Below are positions 1-11,812 of a DNA stretch of 64,000 bases, piece by piece. Where the stretch lies: positions 31,866,701 to 31,930,700 of the forward strand of contig OX637399.1 of assembly GCA_951799425.1 (NCBI GenBank). The letters run 5' to 3'. Made by a program: the position numbers and the translations under genes. Numbering within the stretch: the stretch's first letter is position 1; each line of letters starts with the position of its first letter. The notes beneath the pieces were generated by a model. The model saw only the letters and a list, made by a program, of their open reading frames with translations. It was not told the DNA's origin and did not search any database. This stretch comes from Ilex aquifolium. Its lineage: Eukaryota > Streptophyta > Magnoliopsida > Aquifoliales > Aquifoliaceae.

Positions 1-431
1 ATATAATTTTCAACTCTAATTTTAATCCTAATTTGACCTCAACCCGAGTACTATCTAAGTTGAATTCGGGCGAACTCAAGTTAAACTCGCGTTACTTAAT
101 TTGGGTTAGGTTCATGTTACTTAATTTAGGCTTCTTTCGGGTTAGAATTCGGTTGGGTTCATTAAAGTAAATTGTGAAGTATGAACCCTAGTTGTAAGTT
201 ATGCTATTGAATTTATTGATTTATATATATATTTTTAAATATATTTTGGTTGAGCCCAATTTATATATTCGGGTTGAACTCGGTAACCCGAGGCATCAAC
301 CCGAATTCAATTCGAGTTAGTGTTTTTCAACTCAGACCTAACCCAAATATTAAAAATCTCAACACAAGCCCTATTTTTTTTGAGTTAGGTTCAAATTGAA
401 TTCGGGTTAACCCGCCCAAATTGCACCACTG
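1..431. repeat. Truncated hAT-like element rich in AACCCGAA motifs
   Basis: The stretch is dominated by alternating ACCCGAA and TTCGGGTT motifs and resembles the complete element at 3819-4484. Its right end (TTGCACCACTG, about 421-431) resembles the inverted terminus of that element. The left end lies outside the window or has decayed, so no target duplication can be checked. No coding potential is seen. Confidence 0.5.
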
Positions 432-453
432 TCATTGGCACTAGAATTTCAAA

Positions 454-457
454 CCCC

Positions 458-488
<31 letters not shown>

Positions 489-493
489 AAAAA
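454..493. repeat. Homopolymer pair: C25 then A15
   Basis: Twenty-five consecutive C followed directly by fifteen A. Similar very long G/C runs occur at 47900-47928 and 63935-63965. Confidence 0.95.
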
Positions 494-1669
494 CTCCTCC
501 ATTCCCCAGAATAATCGACCAACTCAGATGTTAAAACTATTAGTCCTCATCGGGCTAGATAATTGGTTGCCTGATTAAAATTACTTCGCCTAATTCAATC
601 TAGTCAATGTCCCAATCCAAGGATTTAACATAGTTAGAACCCCTACTTTCAGGCAGTCTGACAACTCTATATGGCAACTTTAAGTATAAAAGCTGCGTTA
701 CATGCTATCACACGTACAGTCATACTCTATAGACAACACTAACGTCTGCAAAAACTGAAGACTTATCTTAAGGTTCTGCGTAAAAATTTTCAGTTCAAGA
801 ACAAAATCTCCCACAATCAAACTAGAAGTTTTTGTGTTCCCTCCATGTTTCACTCTATCTAGTTTTCTGAAACTAAGCATCAACTGAGCTAATCTTTGTT
901 CTAGCTATGTGTTTTTTCTTTCTTCTGGTGAGGTATCACTCATCAGTACATTGTTCCTTTGATGAGTAGAAAAAGGTAAAACCTGTTTAAATCTCTAATG
1001 AATTACAAGCAGGCATACGTCTCTCATTGCAGGATAACCGTCTAAAAATTATGTCGGCGTCCCTATATGGCTTACGAAAACATTTAGACCTCAAATGTAT
1101 AGGTTCTGCTATTACATAGGTGTTTGGACTAAAAATATAAAATTATGGGAATGTTCGATGCATCAACATCTGACAAATTTGAAGGCGTTAAAAAGGAAGC
1201 TATATGGCAGAATTTGAAGAAAAGACAAAAAATGATCGGCCACAACTTTATTTGAAAAAGAGATATTACTGTCTGTGAATTACTAAAAAGATAAATGTTG
1301 ATAAATGCAAAAACATCGAAATTAGTGGCTATAAACAGCAGACGATGGAGAAGTTAAAGGACACATTCAAAACCCTACAAGACCCATGATCTGAAGAAAA
1401 TATTCAGTACAACGGTGATACCACGTGGCAAGGTGATGTGGTATCACTATCTAATAATACTAAAATAAATAAGCACATGTACCCCACAAAAATCAATAAC
1501 TAACCTGTCATATAAGCAAATAACATCTCACCCTCCTTCCATGTAAGTCCAAGTTGGGTTCACATTTTTCATTTGGGGTTTTATTATTGGTTGATGATAT
1601 TATGTCATCAATGGTGACATGGTATTACCGTTGCATTCAATATTTACTCCACGATCTGGGCATTTCTAG
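494..1669. other. Intergenic sequence, no gene seen
   Basis: No reading frame of recognisable protein type is present on either strand. The AT-rich sequence contains no clear terminal repeats. It separates the poly-C/A tract from an LTR-like remnant. Confidence 0.6.
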
Positions 1670-1945
1670 GAACAGTATTATTAAGTTAGTTTTAAAAAGT
1701 AGTTACGGTTACAATCAGTATTGTTGATTTAGTCTTTTTATATCTAAAATTTCTTGGACTGAATTAATAAAAGAATTTTCTTTTATTAGTTTATTGTTTT
1801 TTGTATTTATCCCTTTAAAATTCATCAAAGGAAGTCTTGAAACAAGACAATTGAACTCATCACAAGTAATCGTCTTAAAACTCTGTATCGATTAAGTCTC
1901 TTACATCCATAAGAACATATTTTAGAACAACAATTGGATAATCTT
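1670..1945 (+). mobile_element. LTR-like remnant (family copy 1 of 3)
   Basis: The block is similar over about 250 bp to 24940-25200 and 32680-32960. The shared order is a TTAGTTTTA-type start, GTAATTAAGATTGTT-like text, AATTAATAAAGGAATCTT, then a C-rich segment with AACAATTGAACT. The short exact words within a longer diverged match point to an old interspersed repeat, probably a copia-type LTR end. No target duplication was identified. Family assignment is an inference. Confidence 0.4.
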
Positions 1946-2033
1946 TTTTGCTTGGTTTTTGCTATGTACCAATAGTAAATAAACCATTCCAAAGGAAAAA
2001 TAGCAAAATTGCAGAGAAGGCAGCAATGGCACA

Positions 2034-2261
2034 CTTTTCTTGGCCAGCTGTGTCCCAAATCTACGCCTTCACCGGCTTGTGATCAATAGCAAACGTTTTC
2101 GTCTGGAATTCAACCTCAGTAGTAGCCTTTGATTCCAAACTGAATTCGTTCCGAGCAAACCGTGCCAACAGCTGATATTTTCCAACTGCTGAATCCGCTA
2201 TTATCACCACCTTAAAAACATAATCGATCTTTTGATTAAAATCTCCATAGAAACTAGACAT
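2034..2261 (-). pseudogene. Rab GTPase (RABA4-like) 5' fragment, broken
   Basis: Translation from 2261 downward reads [19 protein letters not shown] and continues through the G1 region, [17 protein letters not shown] and VEFQTKT, a clear match to the N-terminal third of plant Rab11/RABA GTPases. Several changes make function implausible. The P-loop GDSAVGKS reads ADSAVGKY, so the Mg-binding Ser is lost. The usual IG after KAT reads TE. The Gln before IWDTAGQE is a TAG stop. After IWDTAGQEK the similarity ends and an LTR-like repeat (1670-1945) follows. No later Rab motifs (NKxD, SAK, C-terminal cysteines) were seen nearby. This is best read as a truncated, decayed gene copy. Confidence 0.85.
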
Positions 2262-2499
2262 CCTCAAAACAACAACCCAATTCCTTTCCTCAATCAAAAC
2301 CCCTCAAACCCACATATTTAAACATAAAAATCTTGAGCTATATGAACCCAGAGAAGAAAATGTGAGAAAATCTGCAATAACAAATCCTATGGAGTAATCG
2401 AAGATGACCCAAATGTTCAATTTTTAAGCAGATCACGTAAGTAACAGAAGGAGTTTACGTGAAAACGGAAGAATCAGACCAATGAGTTAGATTAATGAT

Positions 2500-3226
2500 T
2501 GATAATGGCCAACTTAACCACGGATAGAGGCCCGAGAAGCCGATCTAGGCAATACCCTTCGAGGCTCGAACTGGACTACAACGCGAAGTCAGGACGTGAC
2601 CAAGAGAAGCTTGGGATTAATGAGCTCGGCACATATGAGCTCGGGACATGGAAGCCAGAGCAAGGTCAACCTAAAAAGCTGTAAAAAGATACACGATTAG
2701 GGAATAAGAGAACACTGTATGGCGACTCTGATGAACAGTAACTCACAAGTAGTGGAGACGGATCAAGGACAACAATCTTCAAAAAGTGGAACCAGAAATG
2801 TCTAGGACCACAGTGCCAGGTGGAAACGGATATAGAGGGGACCATTGGATTAGTCAAGAAGGACAAATGTAAAATCCTAACTATCAGTAGTATAAATAGT
2901 TGGGAGTGCTATAGTGCACGGAGGAGAAGATACCAGTAAGCAAGCAAGAGAGATTCAGGTGATATCTTGTAATAGCTTCAAGCTCCACTTCCCATAACAA
3001 TCTTCATCTTCCTCAAGTAATACAATTTCTCAAAGAGTGAGAGTTTTCCCTATAGTGGACGTAATCTTAATTTTTCGGTTAAGGCGAACCACTTAACTCA
3101 TGTCTTCTCCCTATTATTCATTTAAAGCATACACTCTCACATGCACCCACTTAAGCAATCACACGCAAATTGAGCCTCGTACAATTCTGTTTTGTGACCC
3201 AAGTCCAATAATTTCGAACACCATCA
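2500..3226 (+). mobile_element. Solo LTR (gypsy-like), 727 bp, with 5-bp TSD
   Basis: The element starts TGATAATGGCC and ends GAACACCATCA, so its ends carry the inverted pair TGAT/ATCA. It is flanked by the direct repeat ATGAT (2495-2499 and 3227-3231). A TATA-like AGTATAAATAG near 2889 and a downstream leader match LTR U3-R-U5 layout, and the segment near 3050-3110 resembles the U5 of plant Ty3/gypsy LTRs. No primer-binding site, gag or pol is adjacent, so this is a solo LTR left by recombination. Confidence 0.75.
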
Positions 3227-3431
3227 ATGATTAAGATTTGTTAAAGAATATCAAAGAGAGGATGAACATGGTGGTGTTGGCAGATTTTGTGTTCCAAACA
3301 ACAGTGATGCAGGAGAGAGAAAAAGTCTGGAAAGACCAACGGCTAGAGTGGGGCCCATTTAACGATTTTTCAGTGTAGGAGAGGTTTTTAACCGTGTTGA
3401 ATAAGAAAAATTTTGAGGGTAGTTCGAATGA

Positions 3432-3600
3432 TAACAAAAATGAGCTATAAAAATAGACATGTTTAGATTGAATTTAGGCAAATTTTAGGATCAAGTCATG
3501 AGGAATTTATTCTCATGGATATCTTAGTCTCGATATGGATGATCTATTTTTAATCAAATTAAGGAGGAGATTAATCGAAGTACAAGTAAGTTTATCTAAA
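3432..3600 (+). repeat. SINE-like dispersed repeat, copy A
   Basis: Shares with other copies the order AAGTCATGAGGAATTTAT, TTAGTCTC, GGATGATCTATTTTT, GGAGGAGATTA and a CGTAAATTA-like end. Related copies lie at 8575-8755, 9290-9440, 10500-10685, 11565-11775, 31205-31400 and 40790-40945. See the finding on this family. Confidence 0.6.
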
Positions 3601-3818
3601 CACCTCTACGTTGGATTAAAAAATATTCCCACAAACTGATTTAGGGTGACCAATCCTTCATCTCCTTATGAAGAGGTCAGAAGTTCAAGCTTCATAAGAG
3701 ATGATTAGTTTTGATCATTTAACACAGTTGTTATCATGCAGTCATGCCTCTTACCCTTAGTAGTAAGCTAAATCCATCATTCTCCAGTCAAAAGTTGCAA
3801 GACAAGTATGTTGAAACT

Positions 3819-4484
3819 TAGGGGTGCAAGGCGGACCAATTCGAATTCAACCTGAGCCCAACCCGATAAAAATAGGGCTTGGGTTAGAATTTTTAATAAT
3901 TGGGTTGGACTTGGGCAAAAAAACCCTAACCCGAATTGAATTTGGGCAAACCTAGAGTTGAGGCCTTGAGTTGTCGAGTTCAACCCGAATATACATAAAT
4001 ATATTTAACTAGAGTTAATATTTATCTTCACTTTTTAAAGTTCAGACTTTCACTTCACTTCAAGTCTTCACCCCTGCGCCTCCAAAACTCTCAGATCCCT
4101 CTCTCAATCGTCACTCGTCTGAATCGTCTTAGACTCTCAGCCTCTCTCTCTCACTCGTCACTCCTCCCTCTCTCACTCTCTCTTTTCATCTGCGTCTTGC
4201 CCTTCATCTCATATCACTTGAAAAAATTAGATCTACACTTAAAAAAATCAAATCTACACTTCAAAAAATCAACCCGAATTAAATAATTCAAGTCTAACCC
4301 GATTTTTAACCCGAAATCAGCCCGAATTAAGTAACCCGAGTCCGCCCGAATTAAACTCGGGCAGTACTCGGGTTGAGTACCTCGAGTTGAGGTAGGATTA
4401 GAGTTAAGATTGAAGATTATATACCTAGAGTTTAACTATGATTGACCTCTCAACCCACCCAACCCCGTCCGAGTTACACCCGTA
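3819..4484. mobile_element. hAT-like miniature element, 666 bp, with 8-bp TSD
   Basis: The element begins TAGGGGTGCAAGGCGG and ends CCGAGTTACACCCGTA; the ends are imperfect inverted repeats (TAGGGGTG against TACGGGTG). The flanks carry an exact 8-bp direct repeat TTGAAACT (3811-3818 and 4485-4492). An 8-bp duplication with short terminal repeats is the hAT signature. The interior is non-coding, rich in AACCCGAA motifs and a CT-rich block near 4130-4190. The same family occurs at 1-431. Confidence 0.8.
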
Positions 4485-4879
4485 TTGAAACTTGAATGTA
4501 AAATACATTTCTTGTTTTGGCAAGTGTACCCCCACGTTCTTGGATAACATTTTCCTATAAGAACATGTCCTGTTGGTGGAAGTCAACTGTCACATGAATG
4601 ACCTGAATGAGTAAAAAAAAGATGCATAAAACTTGTGATTTCATATAGCATTTTCTTGGACTAAAAGAATGGAAACTTGATAAGGTTCATTTATTAAGAG
4701 AGAGAGAGAGAGGTTTAAATGATGTGGGCTTTAAGCTTCCAGAGATATTGGCATGCACTTGTCACTCACTTCTCCTTTAATGGCATGGTTGGTTTGAAAA
4801 TAGAAAAATATTCCTAGTGAAGATAATACATTTATACCTTTGGTCCAGACCATTTAAGCCGTAATCCTCCTACTTAAGA

Positions 4880-5190
4880 CTGATAATTGAGTCAAGTTAT
4901 TCGAATTTGGCCCAAACTCAACTTACAGAGGACTCAAATCGAACTTGACTCGTGTTCTAAATAAATCGAACTTAAACAATTTTCTAAACTCGTTTAGAAA
5001 ACAAATTTAAAAGACTCGACTTGAGCTCGCAAAATTTAGCTCATTTATGTGTAAAATAGTCGAGCTACTCGGGCTCGGCTCATTTTCTAAACATGCCGAA
5101 CTTGAATAATTTTTTAGGCTTGTTTAAAAAAAGGAGTTCGACAAGCTCGACTCAAACTCGCAAAACTCGGTTCGATTAACAGTACTACTC
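4880..5190. repeat. MITE-like repeat rich in CTCGACTC (copy 1)
   Basis: Similar along its length to 40491-40790: both carry ACTCGTGTTCTAAA, TAAACAATTTT, GTGTAAAATA followed by a GAGCTACT word, and GGCTTGTTTA. The internal order is conserved, so these are copies of one element. This copy has more decayed ends. Confidence 0.6.
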
Positions 5191-5670
5191 CAACTAAAAA
5201 CATATATATATGACTTCCATATAAGAATTCTCAACAGTATTTCACTAATATAACATAAAGAGTTTATTAAGCATACCAGAAAAATTACAGGAAACAAGGA
5301 ATATATTATTACATCATACTTATACAACCTTATCTATTTTAGACTCCCTAATCATGTAGTTCGAAACCTTCTAACTTAACCCTTATACTCTCTAGATCTT
5401 ACAGCTGAAATTGTAGCATCCCTTCTTCTTCACACCCACTTCACAGAAAAAAGAAAAAAATCTAATTTCTCTCTTCTTTCTCTTCTGGGCAGAGAAAGAG
5501 AAGCCCTATATAGCTATCAACTTTTCAACCTTTCCCTTATTTTCTGTACAGAAGCAATCAAACTGTTTGATTAGAGTCTGACTTCTGCATACTGGAACAT
5601 TTGCAGCTTGCCCGATTATCGCTAAGAGTCTGCAAAAGAAATGAACATGTTAAGGGTAAGTAAAGAGTGG

Positions 5671-8029
5671 TTAAGGAGCATATTTGCTTTTAAACTTAGT
5701 TTGTTCATTCTTCAGCACCTTGTACTGTTTTTGAAGGTCTTTAATGTACTCAACAGCCAAATCTAACATGTCTGCTGTGTTCGTTTGCTGCCAAGAAGAG
5801 ATAGGATTAATTTGAGTCTCAACAAATAATCATATATAGAAGCTGAAAGGCAAAAGAAAAGTAATATACCTTGTCCATGTTTGGAACAAGCTCTTGCAGT
5901 TTCCTCATTCGTTCACTGATCCGAGTTCTTCTTACCTGAAATTATATTATCTCATCATGCAATCAGATCACCAACTATTTCCCAATTTAGAATGCATAGG
6001 CATTGATAATCCAGCAAAACAACAATAATGCAATGGAATCTAATTACTGTAGTGACCACAGAAACGATGTTGACTGTCTAATTAAAGATGCTACAAAAGA
6101 CTAGAACTAGTTCAAGATATAGAGAAGGTTACCCTCTCTGCAATGCTTCGTGGATGAGTGGCACAACCTCGCTTTGCACGGATTTTACAGGGAACAGAAT
6201 CTTGAAATTGCAGTAACTTCTCCATGGCAGCCATTTCAGCTGAAGTCTTTGGTAAACTTAAGTGGTGTGACAAAATAGGCATGTGATTTCCTAGCTCCCC
6301 ATTCTGATTAAAAAACCAACAAGTCTAATCAAATCATAAGGTCAACTTAATGTGGAGATCAGATCAATGTGATGCAAAAAATTGTCACCTGAATACCAGC
6401 AATTAATTTCCCATCATCGTCTATCTCCCTCTTCAGGCCAGTGAAACTCGTTGTGAACTGTGAAGAATCATTCCATGAACCAAATGGGTATCCAAAGCTG
6501 GAAAATTGAGTCTCTCCATTGCCATTTCCAAGCCTTTCACTCTCAGGACCACTCACTGCAATGTTTTCACTCTCATTTTCAGATATTCGAGACAACATTC
6601 CGAAGGAAGACGGTACCCTGGAGGAGAAATTCATCTGACCTTTCAACCTGCTTGATGGTGGACTTAAATCATCATTAGAACCATTTCCCACTCTGTAGTT
6701 TCCAATACCTCTCATCGTGGCATAGCCTGCAAATTGCTGAGGAACTTTCAGTAATACATTCCAGCGACTGATTACAAAATTTGTATCAGTATGTTTGATC
6801 GTATTTATATGACTCCATTATCAACCCTCCACAAGAACACTCAGAAAATACAGACAAACAGAAGACAACAACATCAATCGTCGAGTTTTTGCAGTTAAAA
6901 AAACTCCCCCAAAGTTGGCTATGCAGTGCTAAACAATGTGGAATTCAATATGTTATTACCTTTATTTTCGAATATTTGTACAGCAACCAATTACCAAAAA
7001 ACTCTCCCATATAATATAAGCATCATAGACCCATACTCCTATAGCAGTATTATATATGAAATTTTCAGGTTAAACTCAATTCTGCCTCTACACTACTTGC
7101 TAAGCAACCTTCATCAATCAAAGAATACAGAAGTGAAAAAAAAAAAAATCTAAATTAGAAAAAGTCGTAGCGAAAAACTAATCATGAATCAAGGAATCAG
7201 TATTTGAGCACAATTAGATTGCGAAAATGAGAAGTGCTCCACAGTCCACACATCATGAGCTTCTTAGTTAATCCTATAGCAAAAAAAACACATATATTAG
7301 GTGAAAATAAGAACTCCAGATAGCAAATCCATCCATATTGAGATGCATAGTTTCTGCAGAAATCAATTACAAATTGAATAAATCAAATCCCACTCAGCCA
7401 TATAGACTAAAACTGAATGAAAAGAGTCCCACAAAGATCAAAGGGTGAAGCAATCAATGAGCTAGAAGATGAACAATACCATTTTGAGCCGTGAGGTGAG
7501 AGAAAAACCCAACTGGGGAATTATTTTTCCTCATGAGATTGGAACCCAATTTTCCTTGCCCCTGATGTTCCATTCCCATTGAACTCACAACCCTATAATC
7601 CACACCATACACTTGGGTTCCTGTAACTTGTCTCGGATACTGAGGTGGGTATTGTGAACTCAAGGAATAAGACCCATTATCCAAAGGTTTATTATTTTCC
7701 AAATCATGAAAACTCTCTGAAATCAAAGTTCCATTGCTGGTAGAGGAACTAAATCTTGAATTCAACCCTTGATGTTCTTGATTCGAATTGCAATTCTTAA
7801 CAACCCCATCTGTGGAACTTGCAAGCAAAGAGCTCGGAGCTGAGCGGAACCTCAACAACCCAGAATTGTTCTGGTTGAACTGATATTGTCTGTAGTCATG
7901 AAAGTTGATACTACTCTCAGAGTCCATCGACGGTTCTTTGCTCTTTGCAATCTCTTCTCTCTTGGGTTGCGAAGTTGAAGGAAATATAGCAATCGAATCC
8001 GCCGAGAATGCTTGGGAATCACCATACAT
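5671..8029 (-). CDS. bHLH transcription factor, subgroup IX (bHLH130/FBH type)
   Basis: Five exons read on the minus strand: 8029-7480, 6726-6389, 6303-6133, 5935-5870 and 5787-5671. They join in frame into a 413-residue protein with GT-AG junctions. The bHLH domain is at the C-terminus: basic region RAKRGCATHPRSIAERV (about 338-354), helix 1 RRTRISERMRKLQELVPNM, and helix 2 QTNTADMLDLAVEYIKDLQ. CATHPRSIAERVRRTRISER is the hallmark of Arabidopsis bHLH80/81/122/128/129/130. The Glu of IAER is the residue that contacts E-box DNA in bHLH proteins. The N-terminal 300 residues are Ser/Asn-rich with the family motif GLLRFRSAPSSLL. Known members act in the nucleus, activating CONSTANS and guard-cell K+ channel genes; that role here is inference. 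Exon 4 is only 66 nt. A GA microsatellite (8261-8279) lies upstream. Confidence 0.93.
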
Positions 8030-8260
8030 TCCTCGACTTTTTCCCCAGAAAATTCGACTATCTTTTTAACAGAAACTGCTTGCTTTTCAAGCAGTTGGAG
8101 ATGAAATCTTCAAGCACAAGCAAGCATATATGATTTTCACTAACTGAACCTTAGATCTAGGCTTGTTTTGGGTCTGTTTGTCATAAAAGAACGACTAAAA
8201 ACAGAGTTTGGAAGTGCGTGGACTACTATTGTAATTCAGTAGAATTTTAAGGTCCTATAT

Positions 8261-8279
8261 CGAGAGAGAGAGAGAGAGA
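8261..8279. repeat. GA microsatellite upstream of bHLH gene
   Basis: A run of GA dinucleotides about 230 bp upstream of the bHLH130-type start codon. GA/CT runs are common in plant leaders and core promoters. A regulatory role is possible but not shown. Confidence 0.7.
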
Positions 8280-8574
8280 TTGGCAAACTGTGAAAGCCTC
8301 GGGTGTTAAGAGATAATGGCAATTGTGCATATCCCGTTAGATGTTTCATGTTTGAATGTTTCCTTTTAGAGCACCGAAAGGTTAAAAAAGAAGATGAGCA
8401 AGAGAGAGATGGCAGTGACTGGCTGGTGTAGATGGCAGTGAGAGAGACATATAGAAGAATATATAAAACAAATTTTTTATCTTCTATTTCCAAGTCCAAC
8501 CAAAGACAAAGGACCAGCAGCCATCAAGTACCCTTCTGCCAATTTAGTTTGATGGATGTCCTTCCATATGAGAG

Positions 8575-8755
8575 TGGTATTGGACTTGGTCTAAATTCAA
8601 GCTTCTTAAATTTAAATTTTTATAATATTTTGAGATTAGTTTATAAAAAATTTATCTCTTATGAATAATTTAGTTTTAGCATAGATGATCTATTTTTGAC
8701 CAGATTGAGAAGAAGATTAGTTGAAGTGCGCATAAATTGATCCAATCACTCTGAC
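8575..8755 (+). repeat. SINE-like dispersed repeat, copy B
   Basis: Contains TTATGAATAATTTAGTTTTAG, GATGATCTATTTTTGACC, AGAAGATTAGTTGAAGTG and GCATAAATTGATCC in the family order. It is diverged from copy A at many positions. Confidence 0.55.
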
Positions 8756-9289
8756 CGTAAAAAAAAAAAAGTGTGACCATAGGAAAATATATTTTTGGTT
8801 AAAGTAAGTTTATTTTTTGATTATGTATGTATTATATGATTTTATTAACAATAACCTCGTTCTTGAAAGTATTCTATAATATTAAAAATTGAACATTGAT
8901 TGTGTAATATTTATATTTTAAATAATAATTTATTTTTTAATTACTTAATTTAAAATTAAGGTGAACACATCAAAAATAAGAGATATGAGAGAGAAAAAAT
9001 AGGTAAGTATGGATTAATAGGGTTGAATGTGTAATTGAGTTATTTGATATTTGGAGCTGTGCAAAAAAAATGAAATTTTTGAGCGATAAAAAAATTTGGT
9101 ATGGATTTTATACCATTAGATCAAAATATATAAAAATTAAATCAATTTTGACCGTTGTTATGCTTTTATAATTTGTATGATTCAAGTTGTTAAGTGTTAT
9201 ATTATATAAAATTATTTGACTATAAATCGTGAATTCAAATCTCGTTTTTTTTTCTATGAAAAAAAAATTTGTGTAGGTCTTTTGGACAT

Positions 9290-9440
9290 ATTAATCTCCT
9301 CCCAGGTTCGGTTAAAAACAGGTCATCTACGTTGAGACTAGAGTTATTTATGAGGGATAAATTTCTCATGACATGACTTCAAAAAGTTGCTAAGATTCAA
9401 ACTCAGGACGCCTGAATTTACAATTTGTCCCTGTTCACTC
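9290..9440 (-). repeat. SINE-like dispersed repeat, copy C
   Basis: Reverse orientation. Read on the minus strand it gives a TGAGTTTGAATCTTA box, then AAGTCATGTCATGAG, AACTCTAGTCTCAACGTAG, ATGACCTGTTTTTAACCG and GGGAGGAGATTA. The TTTGAATC word sits where a tRNA-type B box would be. Confidence 0.55.
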
Positions 9441-9679
9441 TATTAATTTTAGAAAGATTAAAGATAATATAACAGGGATTTGTATTCGAATAAATCGATG
9501 TAGAAACATTTAAATAATTATAAATGCATCAAAACCATGTGGAACCAAGAACAGTGCTTTGTCTTCAATCTAATACTACATAAACTTTAAGAAAGCAAAG
9601 CATATTCTAGTTTCTAATATTTAACATTAGTAAACACCCTAAAGTCTTGTAACATGGGACCATATGTTCCTAAACTTGC

Positions 9680-10020
9680 GCGTATCAATCGTGTCAAGCG
9701 AAGCGAATTTGTGTCGGGAGAGCGAATTTGTGTCGGGAGTTGTCAGATTTGTATCAAAAATATTTTACAGATACCCGATTCGTTTATTAATTTGTGTTTA
9801 ACGAGTCATGTTATATCGATTCATGTCGTATATAAAGTCGTGTATAACCGATATATAAACGAGTCGTATATTTTTTTGATTAACTTCACTCATACCTAAT
9901 TCGTTTATTAATCATGTCGTGTCAGATTTACTCGTTTATGAAACGAGAGGCTTAAAAAAGTTTTAAACCCTTTAATTTCATGTCGTGTTAATTAATCGTG
10001 TCATATTTTAACACCTCTAC
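9680..10020. repeat. Repeat rich in GTGTCG/CGTGTC motifs
   Basis: Starts with a 20-bp unit repeated twice (GCGAATTTGTGTCGGGAG, near 9706-9740), then many CGTGTC/TCGTTTAT motifs. Similar vocabulary (AACACGAC, GACCTGACATAAC) appears in opposite sense at 30925-31075. This is probably a decayed non-autonomous DNA element. No gene is seen. Confidence 0.4.
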
Positions 10021-10499
10021 CTAAACTATTGTGATTGCATTCCATCGAGAAATCAAATCATAGAAGGTAAATCAAACCAAAAGAATAAAAAGAATATGAT
10101 GACGATGATAATGGAATTTATGTTTATTTTCGCCGGAGATAAGCATAAAATCAAGAGGAATTTTTGGATTATTCTCTAAGTTGGTAGTTTTTAAGGTTAC
10201 ATGTCTTGCTAAACCGTCTTTATTTTTTCTTTCTTTTTTTTTTTTTGGAGGGGGGAGGTGGTTATGCTAGTTTTATCTAATCTTTCAATTAGCCTCCATA
10301 AGTTTTGAGAATGTGTGTTGATATTTTTCTATTTCTCTCCCCAATTGGAAGTTTCGGGTTCAACCACTTCATATGACTATACGTATCTCCATAAAAATAA
10401 TAAATTTAAAGTACACGTGATTAAGACGATTCTGAGATATCAAAAACTGAAGAGGATATTTTCAATATGCATAAATGGCAATCAAGGATGTATCTAAGA

Positions 10500-10685
10500 A
10501 TTGGTCAATAACTTCATTATTTGAGAGGATGTAAAAATTTAGATGTCTTGATTTCGAATTTTAATAATTTTTTAAGATCAAGTCATGAGGGAAAAATAAC
10601 TTAATCCTGTCGTGGATGACCTGTCTTTGATCGGACCGGAAAAGAGATTACTTGAGATGCGCGTAAATTAGTTCGGACACTCCTC
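10500..10685 (+). repeat. SINE-like dispersed repeat, copy D
   Basis: Carries GATTTCGAATTTTAAT (B-box-like), AAGATCAAGTCATGAGG, GTGGATGACCTGTCTTTG, GGAAAAGAGATTA and GCGCGTAAATTAG in the family order, ending CGGACACTCC. Confidence 0.6.
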
Positions 10686-11564
10686 ACCAAAGAAAAAAAA
10701 TAAGAATAGGTAAAAACACTATTTAACACAAATCAATGACATGTTTGTATGGAAAGTGAAAATGTAAATGTAAATTCATTGCTTCTTTTTAAAGCTTATC
10801 AAATTATGCTTTGTTAGATTTGAAGAATAAGATTCACATCCTGCTGATGAGATGGTCACAAAACACCAGAATGAGGAAGGACCAAGTGCAAATATGGGAC
10901 CATCACCGTCACCATCACCATCACCATTCTTAGAACAATTAATTTTGGTGGTCACATCGAATTTTCTAAATAAAAAAGTGGGGGGTCAAGCCTTATTTTT
11001 AGCAAAGATTGATTTCTTATGTTCCATTTTTTGAGAACTTTATTCAACCCTACATTCGGGTGCGTCTCTTTTATTCTTTGAATGCTTTCTCCTTCACTCC
11101 TAGTGCAGATATATTATTTTTATCGTTTATTATTAACACTCTGTTCGATACACGGCATTTTCAAGGGAAATTTGAAAACTAACTAGGAAAGATTATATCA
11201 CAAGTTCGACTAATAAATAGTGAAATGCAGTGTTATTTCTACAAATTCCTCTTGTCTATGGTTATTTCTGGTATCTTCGTTCCATTTTTTTTTTTATAGT
11301 TTGTTGTGCATCTCTTGATGGTCCCGGCGTTGATAAAGAATAAAGTATACACAAATAACGAATTCATCTTTATGCACAAAAATGATAGCGCGAAAGTAAC
11401 AAGACAATGCATTCGTATCCATGGCCTCGTTAAAGTTTGGTGGTGTTTGTGTGGAGGGAAACATGCACACGTAAGCCTACATTTTTGGTTTTATGCCTTT
11501 GTTCTGTCTTATCTTTAACCAAGTTTTTTTTTTTTTTTTTAGCATCTGAAGCTTTAACTAAGGT

Positions 11565-11775
11565 TGGTCTCCGATAGTTGAAGTGATAATAAGAACGAGT
11601 TATAAATACAGACATTCTGAGTTTAAATTTTGACAATCATTTATGATCAGATTATGATGAATTTATCATTTATGAATACTTTAGTTTCAGCGTGGATAGT
11701 CTACTTTTGATCGAATCAGGATAGAGAATTAGTTAAAATGCACGTAAATTAATCCAAATATTTCTGACAGTTGTT
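11565..11775 (+). repeat. SINE-like dispersed repeat, copy E
   Basis: The longest copy. It runs from GTTGGTCTCCGATAGTTG through CATTCTGAGTTTAAATTTT, TTTAGTTTCAGCGTGGATAG and GAGAATTAGTTAAAATG to CACGTAAATTAATCC. The GTTGGTC start and the TGAGTTTAAAT word are spaced roughly like A and B boxes of a tRNA-derived head. Confidence 0.6.
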
Positions 11776-11812
11776 CATTGTATAGATTGACTGTTAGTTT
11801 TGTAATCTTGTG

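Noticed and set aside
2034-2297. Functional Rab GTPase exon
   Set aside because: P-loop serine lost, in-frame stop before WDTAGQE and no downstream exons.
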